Part shown: positions 8,894-18,587 of the stretch, piece after piece
How positions within the stretch are numbered: the stretch's first letter is position 1
Layout: the number at the start of each line of letters is the position of its first letter
Assembly: GCF_000341225.1 (NCBI RefSeq)
Contig: NZ_ANAC01000010.1
Span: 496,001-560,000 of the forward strand
Source of the DNA: Nocardiopsis alba DSM 43377
GTDB taxonomy: Bacteria > Actinomycetota > Actinomycetes > Streptosporangiales > Streptosporangiaceae
Length of the DNA: 64,000 bases
Direction of reading: 5' to 3'
Notes under the pieces: generated by a model
What the model was told of the DNA's origin: nothing
The model's database searches: none
Seen by the model: the letters and a program-made list of their open reading frames with translations, nothing else
Program-made: the position numbers and the translations under genes

Positions 8894-9433
8894 ATGGAGC
8901 GTTCCGCCCGAGAGCGCGACGACGAGAGGTTCTTCGCCTCCCTGCCCGCCACCCGGGGCGCGGCGGGCGCGCTCATCCGCTCCCCCGAGGGGGACGTGCT
9001 GTTGGTCCGCCGTGCCTATGAGAGCGACGCCCTTTGGGGGATCCCCGGCGGGATCGTCGAGGCGGAGGAGTCGCCCCTGTCCGCCTGTAGACGGGAGATC
9101 GCCGAGGAGTTGGGCGTGACGGCGACCGTCCGCGGTCCGTTGGTCGTGGACTGGGTGCCCGCCCGGTATCCGCGCACCGCCGCCCTCCAGTGGCTGTTCC
9201 GCGTCGAGGTGCCCTCGGAGGACCGGTTCTCCCTCCAGCCGGAGGAGCTGTCCGGATGGGAGTGGGTCCGCCCCGGGAGGATCCCGGAGTACCTGCCCGA
9301 GGGCACGGCCCGTCGCATGCTCGCCGCCGTCGCGGTGGACGACCATGGGGGCGGCCCGGTCTACTTGGAGGACGGGAGGACCGTCCTGCCCGACCACCGT
9401 CCCGCCGGCGGGGAGGGTTCCCCGCGCGGGTGA
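8894..9433 (+). CDS. NUDIX hydrolase
   Basis: A 179-aa hydrolase for a nucleoside diphosphate linked to another moiety. The complete Nudix box lies at about residues 52-74: GGIVEAEESPL followed by SACRREIAEELGV, matching Gx5Ex7REUxEExGU. The substrate cannot be told from sequence. Two in-frame ATGs follow AAGGAG: the one at 8888 is only 2 nt away, while the one at 8894 is 8 nt away, so I chose 8894. It lies between menA and a methyltransferase on the same strand, with no obvious functional link to either. Confidence 0.88.
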   Translation: MERSARERDDERFFASLPATRGAAGALIRSPEGDVLLVRRAYESDALWGIPGGIVEAEESPLSACRREIAEELGVTATVRGPLVVDWVPARYPRTAALQWLFRVEVPSEDRFSLQPEELSGWEWVRPGRIPEYLPEGTARRMLAAVAVDDHGGGPVYLEDGRTVLPDHRPAGGEGSPRG

Positions 9434-9475
9434 GGCCACCGGGGCGCCGCCGTGCCCCGGAAGGGAGCGAAGACC

Positions 9476-10159
9476 GTGCCGAGCGACCACAGCGACCCCC
9501 GATCCCCCGCCCACGACCCCCGTTCATGGGACGAACGCGCCTCCGCGCAGGCGCACGCCTTCGACCTCATCGGGGAGCGCTACGACGAGGTGTTCCCCGA
9601 CAAGAAGGGGCAGGAGGAGCACGTCCGACGCCTGTTGGAGACGTTGCCCGCCGGCTCGCGCGTGCTCGACCTGGGTTCGGGCACCGGTCTGCCCACGGCC
9701 CGCCGGCTGGTCGACGCCGGTATGAGGGTGACCGGCTTCGAGATCTCCGAACGGATGCTCGAACTGGCCCGCCGCAACGTGCCCGAAGCGGAGTTCCACC
9801 GCACGGACATCGTCGATCTGGATCCGGACGGGACGTCCTATGACGCGGTGGTGGCCTTCTTCTCCCTGCTGTGCCTGCCCAGGGCTCGGATCCCCGAGGC
9901 CCTGGCCCGTGTGCGGGAGGCCCTGGTGCCCGGAGGGACCCTGTGTCTGTCGATGGTCGAGACGGACCTGGACGACGCGCCGATCCCGTTCCTGGGGGCG
10001 AGTCTCCGGGTGTCGGGCTATCCCCGCGAGGAGCTGCGGCGCGTGGTGGAGGCCGCGGGCCTGGCCGTCGAGGGCGAGCGCGCGGTCGTCTACGAGCCCG
10101 AGGGCGGGGACGCGCCCCCGGAGACCCAGGTCTTCCTCACCTGCCGCCGGAAGGGGTGA
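9476..10159 (+). CDS. Class I SAM-dependent methyltransferase
   Basis: A 227-aa Rossmann methyltransferase. The SAM motif I is VLDLGSGTGLPTARRLVDAG, followed by the acidic motif II (TGFEISERM) and a post-motif II region (FHRTDIVDLDPDGTSYDAVV). The substrate is unknown; the family (Methyltransf_11/25 type) covers small molecules and quinones. Proximity to menA invites a quinone role, but it lacks UbiE/MenG signatures that I can recognise. The start is the GTG at 9476, 8 nt after GGGAG. The GTG at 9452 lacks a ribosome-binding site. Last gene of the plus-strand run; a strong terminator follows. Confidence 0.85.
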   Translation: MPSDHSDPRSPAHDPRSWDERASAQAHAFDLIGERYDEVFPDKKGQEEHVRRLLETLPAGSRVLDLGSGTGLPTARRLVDAGMRVTGFEISERMLELARRNVPEAEFHRTDIVDLDPDGTSYDAVVAFFSLLCLPRARIPEALARVREALVPGGTLCLSMVETDLDDAPIPFLGASLRVSGYPREELRRVVEAAGLAVEGERAVVYEPEGGDAPPETQVFLTCRRKG

Positions 10160-10167
10160 GACGGCTC

Positions 10168-10195
10168 GGCCCCCGGTACGCGTGTACCGGGGGCC
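10168..10195. terminator. Bidirectional terminator between methyltransferase and dapB
   Basis: Perfect 12-bp stem (ggcccccggtac paired with gtaccgggggcc) with the 4-nt loop gcgt, 8 nt past the methyltransferase stop. The convergent dapB stop lies 33 nt on the other side, so one structure can serve both genes. Confidence 0.8.
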
Positions 10196-10228
10196 GACGT
10201 ACCGTCACGGGAGCGGACGGATCTCGAT

Positions 10229-11761
<1,533 letters not shown>

Positions 11762-11765
11762 CCGG

Positions 11766-12740
11766 TCATCGGACGGTGGCCAGGCCGAGCGCGAAGTCGC
11801 CGTTCGGGTCGGTCCACCAGTGGGCGAGGTCGAACCCGGCCGTGTCGAGTTCGGCGGACAGGCCCTCGCGGCGGAACTTCGCGGAGATCTCCGTGCGCAT
11901 CTCCTCGCCCTCCGCGAAGTCCACCTCCAGGTCGAGGTCCCGTATGTGGGCGCGCAGGCGCCGTCGGGCCCGCAGCCGCATCTCGATCCACTCGTTCTCG
12001 GGGTCCCACAGGGCCACGTGGTCGAAGTCGTCCGGATCGAGGTCGCCGCCCAGCCGGTGGTCGATCACCGACAGCACGTTCCGGTTGAAGGCGGCGGTCA
12101 CGCCCTGGGAGTCGTCGTAGGCGGCGACCAGACGTTCGGGGTCCTTGACCAGGTCGGCTCCGAGGAGGAGTGAGTCGCCGGGGGCGAGGGTGTCGTGGAT
12201 GTCGCGGAGGAAGAGGGCCCGGGCGGCCGGTTCCTGGTTCCCGATCGTGGATCCGAGGACGGCCAGGAGCCGGCGTTCCCCCTCCCCTCCGACCGGAAGC
12301 AGCCCGAGGTGGTGTTCGAAGTCCCCGACGACGGCGTGGACGTCCAGCCCCGGATAGTCGTCGGCGACAGGTCGGGCCGAGGAGGCGAGAAAATCGCCGC
12401 TGACGTCCACCGGCACGAAACTCTCCAGGGTTCCATGGCGACTCATGGCGTCGAGGAGGAGGCGGGTCTTGACCCCGGAACCGGAGCCGAGCTCGATGAG
12501 GGCGGCGGCGTCGGCGGCCTCGGCGATCTCGTCGGAGCGATGTTCGAGGATGGCCCGCTCGGCCCGGGTCGGATAGTACTCGGGAAGCCCGGTGATCTCC
12601 TCGAACAGGACGCTGCCGCGTTCGTCGTAGAACCACTTGGGGGGCAGGCTCTTGGGGCTGGAGGTGAGCCCCTCCGCGACGTCGGCGCGCAGCGTCTTGT
12701 CCAGTTCGTCGGCGGTCAGATTACGGTCGATCCGGAACAT
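11766..12740 (-). CDS. egtD: L-histidine N-alpha-methyltransferase (ergothioneine)
   Basis: Trimethylates histidine with three SAM to give hercynine, the committed step of ergothioneine synthesis; 324 aa. Family features in order: the N-terminal FRIDRNLTADELDKTLRADV, the PKWFYDERGSVLFEEITGLP block, PEYYPTRAE, the SAM motif LIELGSGSGVKTRLLLDA, and FLGSTIGN-like LAVLGSTIGNQEP. The ATG follows AGGAGG at a 4-nt spacing. Last gene of egtABCD, separated from egtC by about 70 bp while the other junctions overlap. It runs convergently into the VIT transporter with 4 bp between stop codons. Confidence 0.95.
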   Translation of the reverse strand: MFRIDRNLTADELDKTLRADVAEGLTSSPKSLPPKWFYDERGSVLFEEITGLPEYYPTRAERAILEHRSDEIAEAADAAALIELGSGSGVKTRLLLDAMSRHGTLESFVPVDVSGDFLASSARPVADDYPGLDVHAVVGDFEHHLGLLPVGGEGERRLLAVLGSTIGNQEPAARALFLRDIHDTLAPGDSLLLGADLVKDPERLVAAYDDSQGVTAAFNRNVLSVIDHRLGGDLDPDDFDHVALWDPENEWIEMRLRARRRLRAHIRDLDLEVDFAEGEEMRTEISAKFRREGLSAELDTAGFDLAHWWTDPNGDFALGLATVR

Positions 12741-12811
12741 GGTGCCTCCTGTGTCCCTGGGAGTTGTACCCGGTACGGGGCGTGGCCATGGGAAGGGTGT
12801 GGTGCTCTGAG

Positions 12812-13561
12812 TCAGCCGAGTGGCCGGATCTCGGTGCGCTCGTGGTCGGCGACGACCACCGAGTCCTCGGGGATCCGGTGCCAATCCGGCCCGTCGTCGA
12901 AGGGCTCCGAGGCGAGGAGGACCCCCTCCCCCGGTCGTCGTGACGTGAACAGGGTGTCCCCCGCCGTCGTCCCGACGATCGCCTCCCCGTCCGAGGCCAG
13001 CAGGTTGTAGCGCCCCTCGGAGTGCTCCCGGGCGCGTCGGACCGTCTCGGCCAGAGCGCCCACCAGGTCTCCGGAGGAACGCCACGAACGGACGGTGTGC
13101 GCGAACAGGGGCGCGGAGTCCACGGGCGCGCGTGCGTCCAGGGCGCCCGGGGGCGCGGGATGTCCGAGCCCGGCGTGGAGCGCCTCGTCGTCCTTCGCGG
13201 CCCCGTTGTGACTGAACAGCAGACGGTCGGCGCGGAAGGGTTGGGCCCCGGACTCCTCCGACCCGAACCCGACGGTGGCGTCGCGTACGGCCGCGACCAC
13301 GCACCCGGAGACGATGGCCCGGGCCGCGTCCGCGAAGGAGGCGTCCCCCCAGATCGGCATGGCCCGGCGATAGCGCAGCGGCTCCGGAGCCCGCGGGCCG
13401 ACCGCCTCGGGGTACCAGCCCACGCCGAACCCGTCGGCGTTCACGGTCCCGTACCGCTGGTGGCGCGGGGCCCAGGACTGGACGTGCAGCGAGTGGGGCG
13501 CCGCGTACAGCAGAGCGCGCAGGGAACGCGGCGGCCCCAGATAGGCGAGATGGCGGCACAT
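12812..13561 (-). CDS. egtC: Gamma-glutamyl-hercynylcysteine sulfoxide amidohydrolase
   Basis: Class II glutamine-amidotransferase-fold (Ntn) hydrolase that removes the glutamyl group from gamma-glutamyl-hercynylcysteine sulfoxide; 249 aa. The N-terminal nucleophile is Cys2 in MCRHLAYLGPPRSL. The other fold motifs NADGFGVGWY, FSHNGAA and the terminal region around VVVADHERTEI are present. Its ATG overlaps the egtB stop by one base (TGATG), so the two are translationally coupled. Confidence 0.94.
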   Translation of the reverse strand: MCRHLAYLGPPRSLRALLYAAPHSLHVQSWAPRHQRYGTVNADGFGVGWYPEAVGPRAPEPLRYRRAMPIWGDASFADAARAIVSGCVVAAVRDATVGFGSEESGAQPFRADRLLFSHNGAAKDDEALHAGLGHPAPPGALDARAPVDSAPLFAHTVRSWRSSGDLVGALAETVRRAREHSEGRYNLLASDGEAIVGTTAGDTLFTSRRPGEGVLLASEPFDDGPDWHRIPEDSVVVADHERTEIRPLG

Positions 13562-14904
13562 CAGTCGCGGTCCACATCACGTGCGCAGCGGAACCCGCTG
13601 AAGATCTGCCGTCGGATCGGATGATCCCAGTTGCGGAAGGTGGAGCGCACCGCGGTGGGGTGGGTCGCCCAGGAGCCGCCCCGCAGCACCTTGTAGCCCT
13701 CGTCGAAGAAGACCTCCGAGTACTCGCGGTAGGGGAAGGCCCGGAAACCCGGATACCCGTGGAAGGTGGTGGAGGTCCACTCCCACACGTCGCCGATCAT
13801 CTGACGCACCCCCAGCGGTGAGGCGCCGTCGGGATGGGCCCCCACCGGCGCGGGGCCCAGACGGCGTTGGCCGAGGTTGGCGTGGCGCGGTTCCGGTTCC
13901 TCGTCACCCCAGGGGAAACGGTGGGACCGTCCGGTGACCGGGTCGTGGCGCGCGGCCTTCTCCCATTCGGCCTCCGTGGGCAGTCTCTTGCCGGCCCAGC
14001 GCGCGTAGGCCGACGCCTCGTGGAAACTCACGTGCTGGACGGGTTCGTTCGGCGGCACGTCCTCATGACGCCCGAACCGACGCCGGGTCCAACGGCCGGC
14101 CTCCAGGGTCCAGAAGGCCGGAGCGACGGCGCCGCGCGCGGTACGCCACTCCCACCCGGCCGGGCTCCACCACCGGGGGTCCCGATAGCCGCCGTCGTCG
14201 ATGAACGCCTGGTAGGCGGCGTTGCTCACCGGGGCGGCGTCGATCAGGTAGGCGGGCAGGTCGACCGTACGGGCCGGACGCTCGTTGTCGAAGGACCAGG
14301 GGTCGTCGTCGGTGCCGAGGGTGAAGGGGCCGGCGGGGACGAGCACCTCCTCGGCCTCGGGCGGGATCACCGGCCCGATCTCGGTGGAGCCCTCCAACAG
14401 GGCGGGTGCGCCTCGACGCAGCTGGTGTGTGGCGAGCATCGTCTCGTCGTGCATGTGCTCGTGCTGGATCACCATGTGGAAGACGAAACCCGCGTCCAGC
14501 AACGAGCGATCCCCGCCGGCCGGGTCCGGCGGCCGGGCGGACAGGTCGGCGCCCTCCAACGTGTCCAGGACCTCCCGACGCACCCGCTCGTTGTACTCGC
14601 GCGCCTCGTCGGGCCGCAGCAGAGGAAGGGCGACCCGGTCCGCGCGCGGGTTCTCGAAGGCGTCGTAGAGGCCGTCGATGTCGGGGCGCAGCGCCTCACG
14701 ACCACCGGCGGCCCGCAACAGCCACTGCTCCTCGTAGTTGCCGATGTGCGCCAGGTCCCAGACCAGCGGCGACATCAGCGGAGAGTGCTGGGCGAGCAGG
14801 TCCTCCTCGTCCAGGCTCTCCAGGGTCAGTCCGTTACTGCGCCGCCTGCTCCGATCGAGTTCGGCGGCGATCCGTTCCTTGACACGTTCCCTCTCCACGC
14901 TCAT
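13561..14904 (-). CDS. egtB: Hercynine oxygenase (sulfoxide synthase)
   Basis: Non-heme iron enzyme joining hercynine and gamma-glutamylcysteine with O2 to form the C-S bond; 447 aa. The N-terminal DinB-like domain holds the iron-ligand histidines: one in LVWDLAHIGNYEEQWLL and the cluster HMVIQHEHMHDETM. The C-terminal FGE-sulfatase-like domain shows VPAGPFTLGT, LPTEAEWEKAARHD, GDVWEWTSTTFHGYPGF, and GGSWATHPTAVRSTFRNWD. The ATG at 14904 follows GGAGG at 6 nt and overlaps the egtA stop (ATGA). The frame stays open far upstream, but that part lies antisense-frame to egtA and is not coding. Confidence 0.96.
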   Translation of the reverse strand: MSVERERVKERIAAELDRSRRRSNGLTLESLDEEDLLAQHSPLMSPLVWDLAHIGNYEEQWLLRAAGGREALRPDIDGLYDAFENPRADRVALPLLRPDEAREYNERVRREVLDTLEGADLSARPPDPAGGDRSLLDAGFVFHMVIQHEHMHDETMLATHQLRRGAPALLEGSTEIGPVIPPEAEEVLVPAGPFTLGTDDDPWSFDNERPARTVDLPAYLIDAAPVSNAAYQAFIDDGGYRDPRWWSPAGWEWRTARGAVAPAFWTLEAGRWTRRRFGRHEDVPPNEPVQHVSFHEASAYARWAGKRLPTEAEWEKAARHDPVTGRSHRFPWGDEEPEPRHANLGQRRLGPAPVGAHPDGASPLGVRQMIGDVWEWTSTTFHGYPGFRAFPYREYSEVFFDEGYKVLRGGSWATHPTAVRSTFRNWDHPIRRQIFSGFRCARDVDRD

Positions 14905-16199
14905 GGCGTGCCTCCACGATCCTCGACCCGCTCCCGACCGCCGAGGTCGGTCGCGACGAACACGGTGTCCTCGGTGGGACGCGGGGCCGGAACGACACTG
15001 TCGGCGGGGCAGAGCCCGCGACGGACGTACCGTTCGGCGTAGGCGTCCACGAGACCGGCGAGCCCGGCCGCCCCCATCCGAGGCAGGGCGTCGACCGCCG
15101 CGTCGAAACAGGCCCGCGCGCACGCGGCGACCTCGGGGTCGGCGGGGCCCAGCCGGGCCGAGCGCAGCCACAGGCCCGGGGAGGGGGTCGTGTCCCCGCA
15201 CAGACGCGCGGTGGCCTCCTCCGCGACGGCGCGGGCCCGCGGATCGTCGGCCAGGGCGGCGGCGAGCGCCATCGGCACCGGCCACCAGCGCGGAGGGACC
15301 GCGTCGATCATCCGCAGCTCCCACCAGCCGCGAGGGCGCAGGGGCGGGAACAGCGTGCTCAGGTGGAATTCGAGGTCGGCGGTGGTGACGGGGCGCGGCC
15401 CTCGACCCTCGACCCACTCGGCCAGGGTGATCCCCGGGTCGGCGATCCAGGATCCCCCTCCTCCGGGGAACTCGGGAACGGCCATCACCCGGGCGGCCAG
15501 GGCGTACTCGGCCCAGGCCGTGGCGGGGTCGGGCCCGGTCCCGGGTTCGAGGACCGGTCGGGTACGGCCGGAGTCGGTGGCGGCCCAGATCGCCCACCGT
15601 GTGGACTTCCAGCCGGTGGGACGGCCGCGCCAGACGGTCGAGTTGGCGAAGGAGGCCACCAGGACGGGGCCCAGGCGGTGCAGGAGACTCCAGCGTTCAC
15701 GGGCGTCGTCGAGGTCGGCGCCGGTGTCCAGGCAGACCTGGAGCGAGGCGGTGCTGCACATCATGGTGCGACCACTGGGCTGACGGTGCTCGGTGAAGAA
15801 GCGCTCCATCGCCGTGTAGCGGGGCAGTCGGAGCTGACGTACCGGAGGTCGAACGGGGTCCAGGGCGGTCTCCGCCAAGGCCAGTCCGTCCTCGGCGAGG
15901 GCCTTGCCCACGTGGCGCAGGTCGGTCTCCAGGGCCTCGTGGGTCCGGGCCGGTCCCGGAAGCGCCACCGAGCTGAGCTCGATCTGGCCGCCGGGTTCGA
16001 AGGTGATCCGGCTTCCGGCGGGTGGAGGCCCGCAGGCCTCCAGCAGCGCCGAGAGGCGTTCGATGGTGACGGGTGCGGTGGGGCTCGCGAGGTCGGTGAC
16101 GAGCCATTCGGTCTCGGCCCCGACCTTCCCCGGAGGTCCGGTCTTGAAGCAGACCCCGTTGATGTACTCGTGAACGTCTTCCGTGGTCATGTACGCCAT
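14901..16199 (-). CDS. egtA: Glutamate-cysteine ligase EgtA
   Basis: ATP-dependent ligase making gamma-glutamylcysteine, the sulfur donor used by EgtB; 432 aa. Markers of the GCS2-type fold: GAETEWLVTD near the N-terminus, RITFEPGGQIELSS, and MMCSTASLQVCLD. The ATG at 16199 follows GGGAG with 7-nt spacing; longer in-frame openings to 16394 lack family similarity. First gene of egtABCD. No egtE-type PLP C-S lyase is present next to the cluster, as in several other actinomycetes where it lies elsewhere. The leader contains a small inverted repeat and, further up, an exact CRP-type palindrome. Confidence 0.93.
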   Translation of the reverse strand: MAYMTTEDVHEYINGVCFKTGPPGKVGAETEWLVTDLASPTAPVTIERLSALLEACGPPPAGSRITFEPGGQIELSSVALPGPARTHEALETDLRHVGKALAEDGLALAETALDPVRPPVRQLRLPRYTAMERFFTEHRQPSGRTMMCSTASLQVCLDTGADLDDARERWSLLHRLGPVLVASFANSTVWRGRPTGWKSTRWAIWAATDSGRTRPVLEPGTGPDPATAWAEYALAARVMAVPEFPGGGGSWIADPGITLAEWVEGRGPRPVTTADLEFHLSTLFPPLRPRGWWELRMIDAVPPRWWPVPMALAAALADDPRARAVAEEATARLCGDTTPSPGLWLRSARLGPADPEVAACARACFDAAVDALPRMGAAGLAGLVDAYAERYVRRGLCPADSVVPAPRPTEDTVFVATDLGGRERVEDRGGTP

Positions 16200-16242
16200 G
16201 GGCTGACTCCCTCGGGATGACACCTCCAAGGTCCTGCCCCTC

Positions 16243-16260
16243 CGTTCGTGAAGACGAACG
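16243..16260. promoter_or_regulatory. Inverted repeat in egtA leader
   Basis: cgttcgt-gaag-acgaacg: 7-bp arms and a 4-nt spacer, centred about 52 nt upstream of the egtA start. It could be an operator half-site pair or an RNA hairpin. No regulator can be named. Confidence 0.35.
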
Positions 16261-16392
16261 TGTGCGATCACCCCAAAATCCCCACGCTCCGTGAAGAAGC
16301 GGACCGGCGGAGTATCTCCGTGGGAACGGGATACCCGCCGGCCTTTCGGTTCTCCCAGAATCCGGCGGAACGGACCGCTCGACCGGCCGCTC

Positions 16393-16410
16393 ATGTGATG
16401 CCGGTCACAT
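16393..16410. promoter_or_regulatory. Exact CRP-family consensus palindrome
   Basis: ATGTGA-tgccgg-TCACAT matches TGTGA-N6-TCACA perfectly, with one extra symmetric base on each side. It overlaps the stop codon of the arylamine acetyltransferase gene and lies about 195 bp upstream of egtA. CRP/GlxR-type regulators of actinobacteria use this motif. Occupancy and target gene are inference. Confidence 0.45.
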
Positions 16411-17364
16411 ATTCAGAAAACCGCGCACCCGATCCTCCACGGTGGCGCGTTCTTCCTGGTCAAGGCGGATGTCGAAGATCTCGTGCAGCACCTTCCCCAC
16501 CTCGCTCACGGGCAACTCCCGCACCTCACGTTCCAAGGTGGCCCCGGACGGGTCCGCCCGGTCCGCGCCGACCCGATCGATCGTCAGGGTCGTGTTCGTC
16601 AGCGCGTACCGGGTCCCACCGACCGTCCGGGCGACCATCAGCCGGTTACCGAAGGGAGAGCGGGGGTCGGTGATGAGGTAGTGATTGAAGATGACGTAGT
16701 CCTGTGGCAGATTCGCCGCTATGGAGAAGGAGTGCAGGTTCTGCCACTCCTCACCGTCGAACGAACGCAGCAACCACTCCTCCGCGCCCACCTCGGTGAT
16801 CAGATCCAGCCGCAGGTCCCAACCGTCCTGGGAGACCTGGTACCCGTCCACCAGAGGAAGCGGTTCCAACAGCCCTCCGCCGAAACCGACGTCCAGCAGC
16901 CACGACCCACCGTCCAGGTCGACCCGTAGCAGGGCGTGCGTGGAAGGACGGGGCCGCCCCTCCGCGCCCACCAGCACCCGCGCGGTGAGCGCGGTCACCG
17001 TGAACCCGAGCCGGTCCAGCACCGCGGCCAACAAGAGACCGTGCTCATAGCAGTATCCGCCACGGTGATGCCGGACCATCTTGTCCGTCAGCGACGGGAC
17101 GTCCAGCGGGACGGGACGGTCCAGCAGGAGATGGATGTTCTCGAAGGGGATCGTCGCCAGGTGGGCACGGTGCACGGCGACGAGGGTGTCCAGGGTCGGG
17201 GGCGGCGGGCCCTCGCCCGACAGGCCGACCCGTTCCAGGTAAGCGCCCAGATCCAGCTCTCCGCCACGCCAGAAGTCGCGGTCGGTGAACACCGGCAGGG
17301 GTCTTGGAGCGATGCCCGGTGTGGTCGGCGACTTCGTGTTCTCGGCACTCTCGTAGATCGTCAT
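16405..17364 (-). CDS. nat: Arylamine N-acetyltransferase
   Basis: Transfers acetyl from acetyl-CoA to arylamines or hydrazines; 319 aa, somewhat longer than usual because of about 25 extra N-terminal residues. The protease-like catalytic triad is intact: Cys105 in HHRGGYCYEHG, His143 in STHALLRVDL and Asp158 in SWLLDVGFGG. The family motif IPFENIHLLL precedes it. The ATG has no strong ribosome-binding site. Same strand as egtA, with about 200 bp between. The natural substrate is not deducible; in related actinomycetes NATs act in drug inactivation or in amide-forming steps of biosynthesis. Confidence 0.93.
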   Translation of the reverse strand: MTIYESAENTKSPTTPGIAPRPLPVFTDRDFWRGGELDLGAYLERVGLSGEGPPPPTLDTLVAVHRAHLATIPFENIHLLLDRPVPLDVPSLTDKMVRHHRGGYCYEHGLLLAAVLDRLGFTVTALTARVLVGAEGRPRPSTHALLRVDLDGGSWLLDVGFGGGLLEPLPLVDGYQVSQDGWDLRLDLITEVGAEEWLLRSFDGEEWQNLHSFSIAANLPQDYVIFNHYLITDPRSPFGNRLMVARTVGGTRYALTNTTLTIDRVGADRADPSGATLEREVRELPVSEVGKVLHEIFDIRLDQEERATVEDRVRGFLNM

Positions 17365-17498
17365 GACCGCACCAACGGTGCCCGAGATGTCGCTGTTCCA
17401 CCTTCGTGGGGGTCTCCTCCGGCCGGAATAAACCGGAGGGAACGGGTGTGGAAGCGCGCGTTCCGGAGACGTCCACGGTCAAGGCACCGGCGCCCGAC

Positions 17499-18587
17499 TC
17501 AAGAGGACATGGGGCCCTCCACCGTCCGCGGGCTCTCGGGCCCGCCGACGCGGGCCGCCCAGTGGCAGGCCGTCCGATGGCCCGGCCCGCCCGCCAACAC
17601 CTCGGGGTCCACGCTCGTGCACATGTCCGCCACACCGGCCCTCGCGGCCTCGCCCGAGGCCAGGACCGGGCAGCGGGGATGGAAGCGACACCCCGTGGGC
17701 ACCCGCTTGGGGTCCGGCGGCTCGCCGCCGAGCACCACGGGCCCCTCCTCCACCCCGGAGTCCGGGAGCACCGACAGCAGGGCACGCGTATAGGGGTGCT
17801 CGGGGGCGGACAGCACCTCCTCCACCGTGCCGACCTCAACCACCCGCCCCAGGTACATCACCGCGACACGGTCGGCGATGTTCCACGCCAGGCCGAGGTC
17901 GTGCGTGGCGACCAGGGCGGACAGGCCGAGGTTCTCCCGCAACTCCAACATCAGCCGCAGGATCTCTCCCCGCACCGAGGCGTCCAGCGAGGCCACCGGT
18001 TCGTCCGCCACCAGCACCTCGGGGTCCAGGATCAGGGCTCCGGCGATCACCACGCGTTGGCGCTGGCCGCCGGAGAGCTCGTGCGGGTAGCGGGACAGGA
18101 ACCTCTCCGGAGGCCGCAGACCCGCCCGGGACAGGGCCCGGGCCACGCGTTCGTACTCGTCGACGGTGGTGCCCTCGTGGATGCGCAGCCCCTCGACGAC
18201 CGACTCGTAGACGGTGCGACGCGGGTTGAGCGAACCCATCGGGTCCTGTTGGACGAGCTGGACCCGACGCCGATAGTCGCGCAGGTCCCGGGAGCGGTGG
18301 CTCAGCGGGGCGCCTTCGAACAGCACCCGCCCGCCGGTGGGTCTCTCCAGGCCGAGCAGGGTGCGGGCCAGGGTGGTCTTGCCGCAGCCGGACTCACCGA
18401 CCAGGGCGACGATCTCGCCGGCCGCCACGTCCAGGTCGACCCCGTCCACGGCCCGTGCGGTCCCCCGTCCTCCACCCGGGCCCACTCCGGAGGAGAAGGC
18501 CACCTCGACGGCCTCGGCCCTCAGGATCGGAGTCTCGTCCGTGTCGGTGCCGACGGTGGAGGTCTGGGGGTCGGTCTCGGCGCTCAA
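17499..18587 (-). CDS. Oligopeptide/dipeptide ABC transporter ATP-binding subunit (OppF/DppF type)
   Basis: Second ATPase of the peptide importer; 362 aa. Walker A GESGCGKTT (residues 64-72), Q-loop VQLVQQDPMGSLNPRRTV, signature [15 protein letters not shown], Walker B ILDPEVLVADEPVASLD and the switch His ATHDLG. The C-terminal oligo_HPY extension carries the Cys-rich motif CRFHPRCPVL plus a further CxSxD region, the usual Fe-S-type cysteines of this subfamily. The start is a TTG at 18587 overlapping the upstream stop as TTGA, with GGAG 8 nt before it. Last gene of the five-gene operon. Confidence 0.92.
   Translation of the reverse strand: MSAETDPQTSTVGTDTDETPILRAEAVEVAFSSGVGPGGGRGTARAVDGVDLDVAAGEIVALVGESGCGKTTLARTLLGLERPTGGRVLFEGAPLSHRSRDLRDYRRRVQLVQQDPMGSLNPRRTVYESVVEGLRIHEGTTVDEYERVARALSRAGLRPPERFLSRYPHELSGGQRQRVVIAGALILDPEVLVADEPVASLDASVRGEILRLMLELRENLGLSALVATHDLGLAWNIADRVAVMYLGRVVEVGTVEEVLSAPEHPYTRALLSVLPDSGVEEGPVVLGGEPPDPKRVPTGCRFHPRCPVLASGEAARAGVADMCTSVDPEVLAGGPGHRTACHWAARVGGPESPRTVEGPMSS

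Noticed and set aside
13561..15597. Longer EgtB reading frame
   Set aside because: The part upstream of 14904 overlaps egtA out of frame and is Arg/Pro/Gly-rich. The ATG at 14904 has a good ribosome-binding site and the family start.
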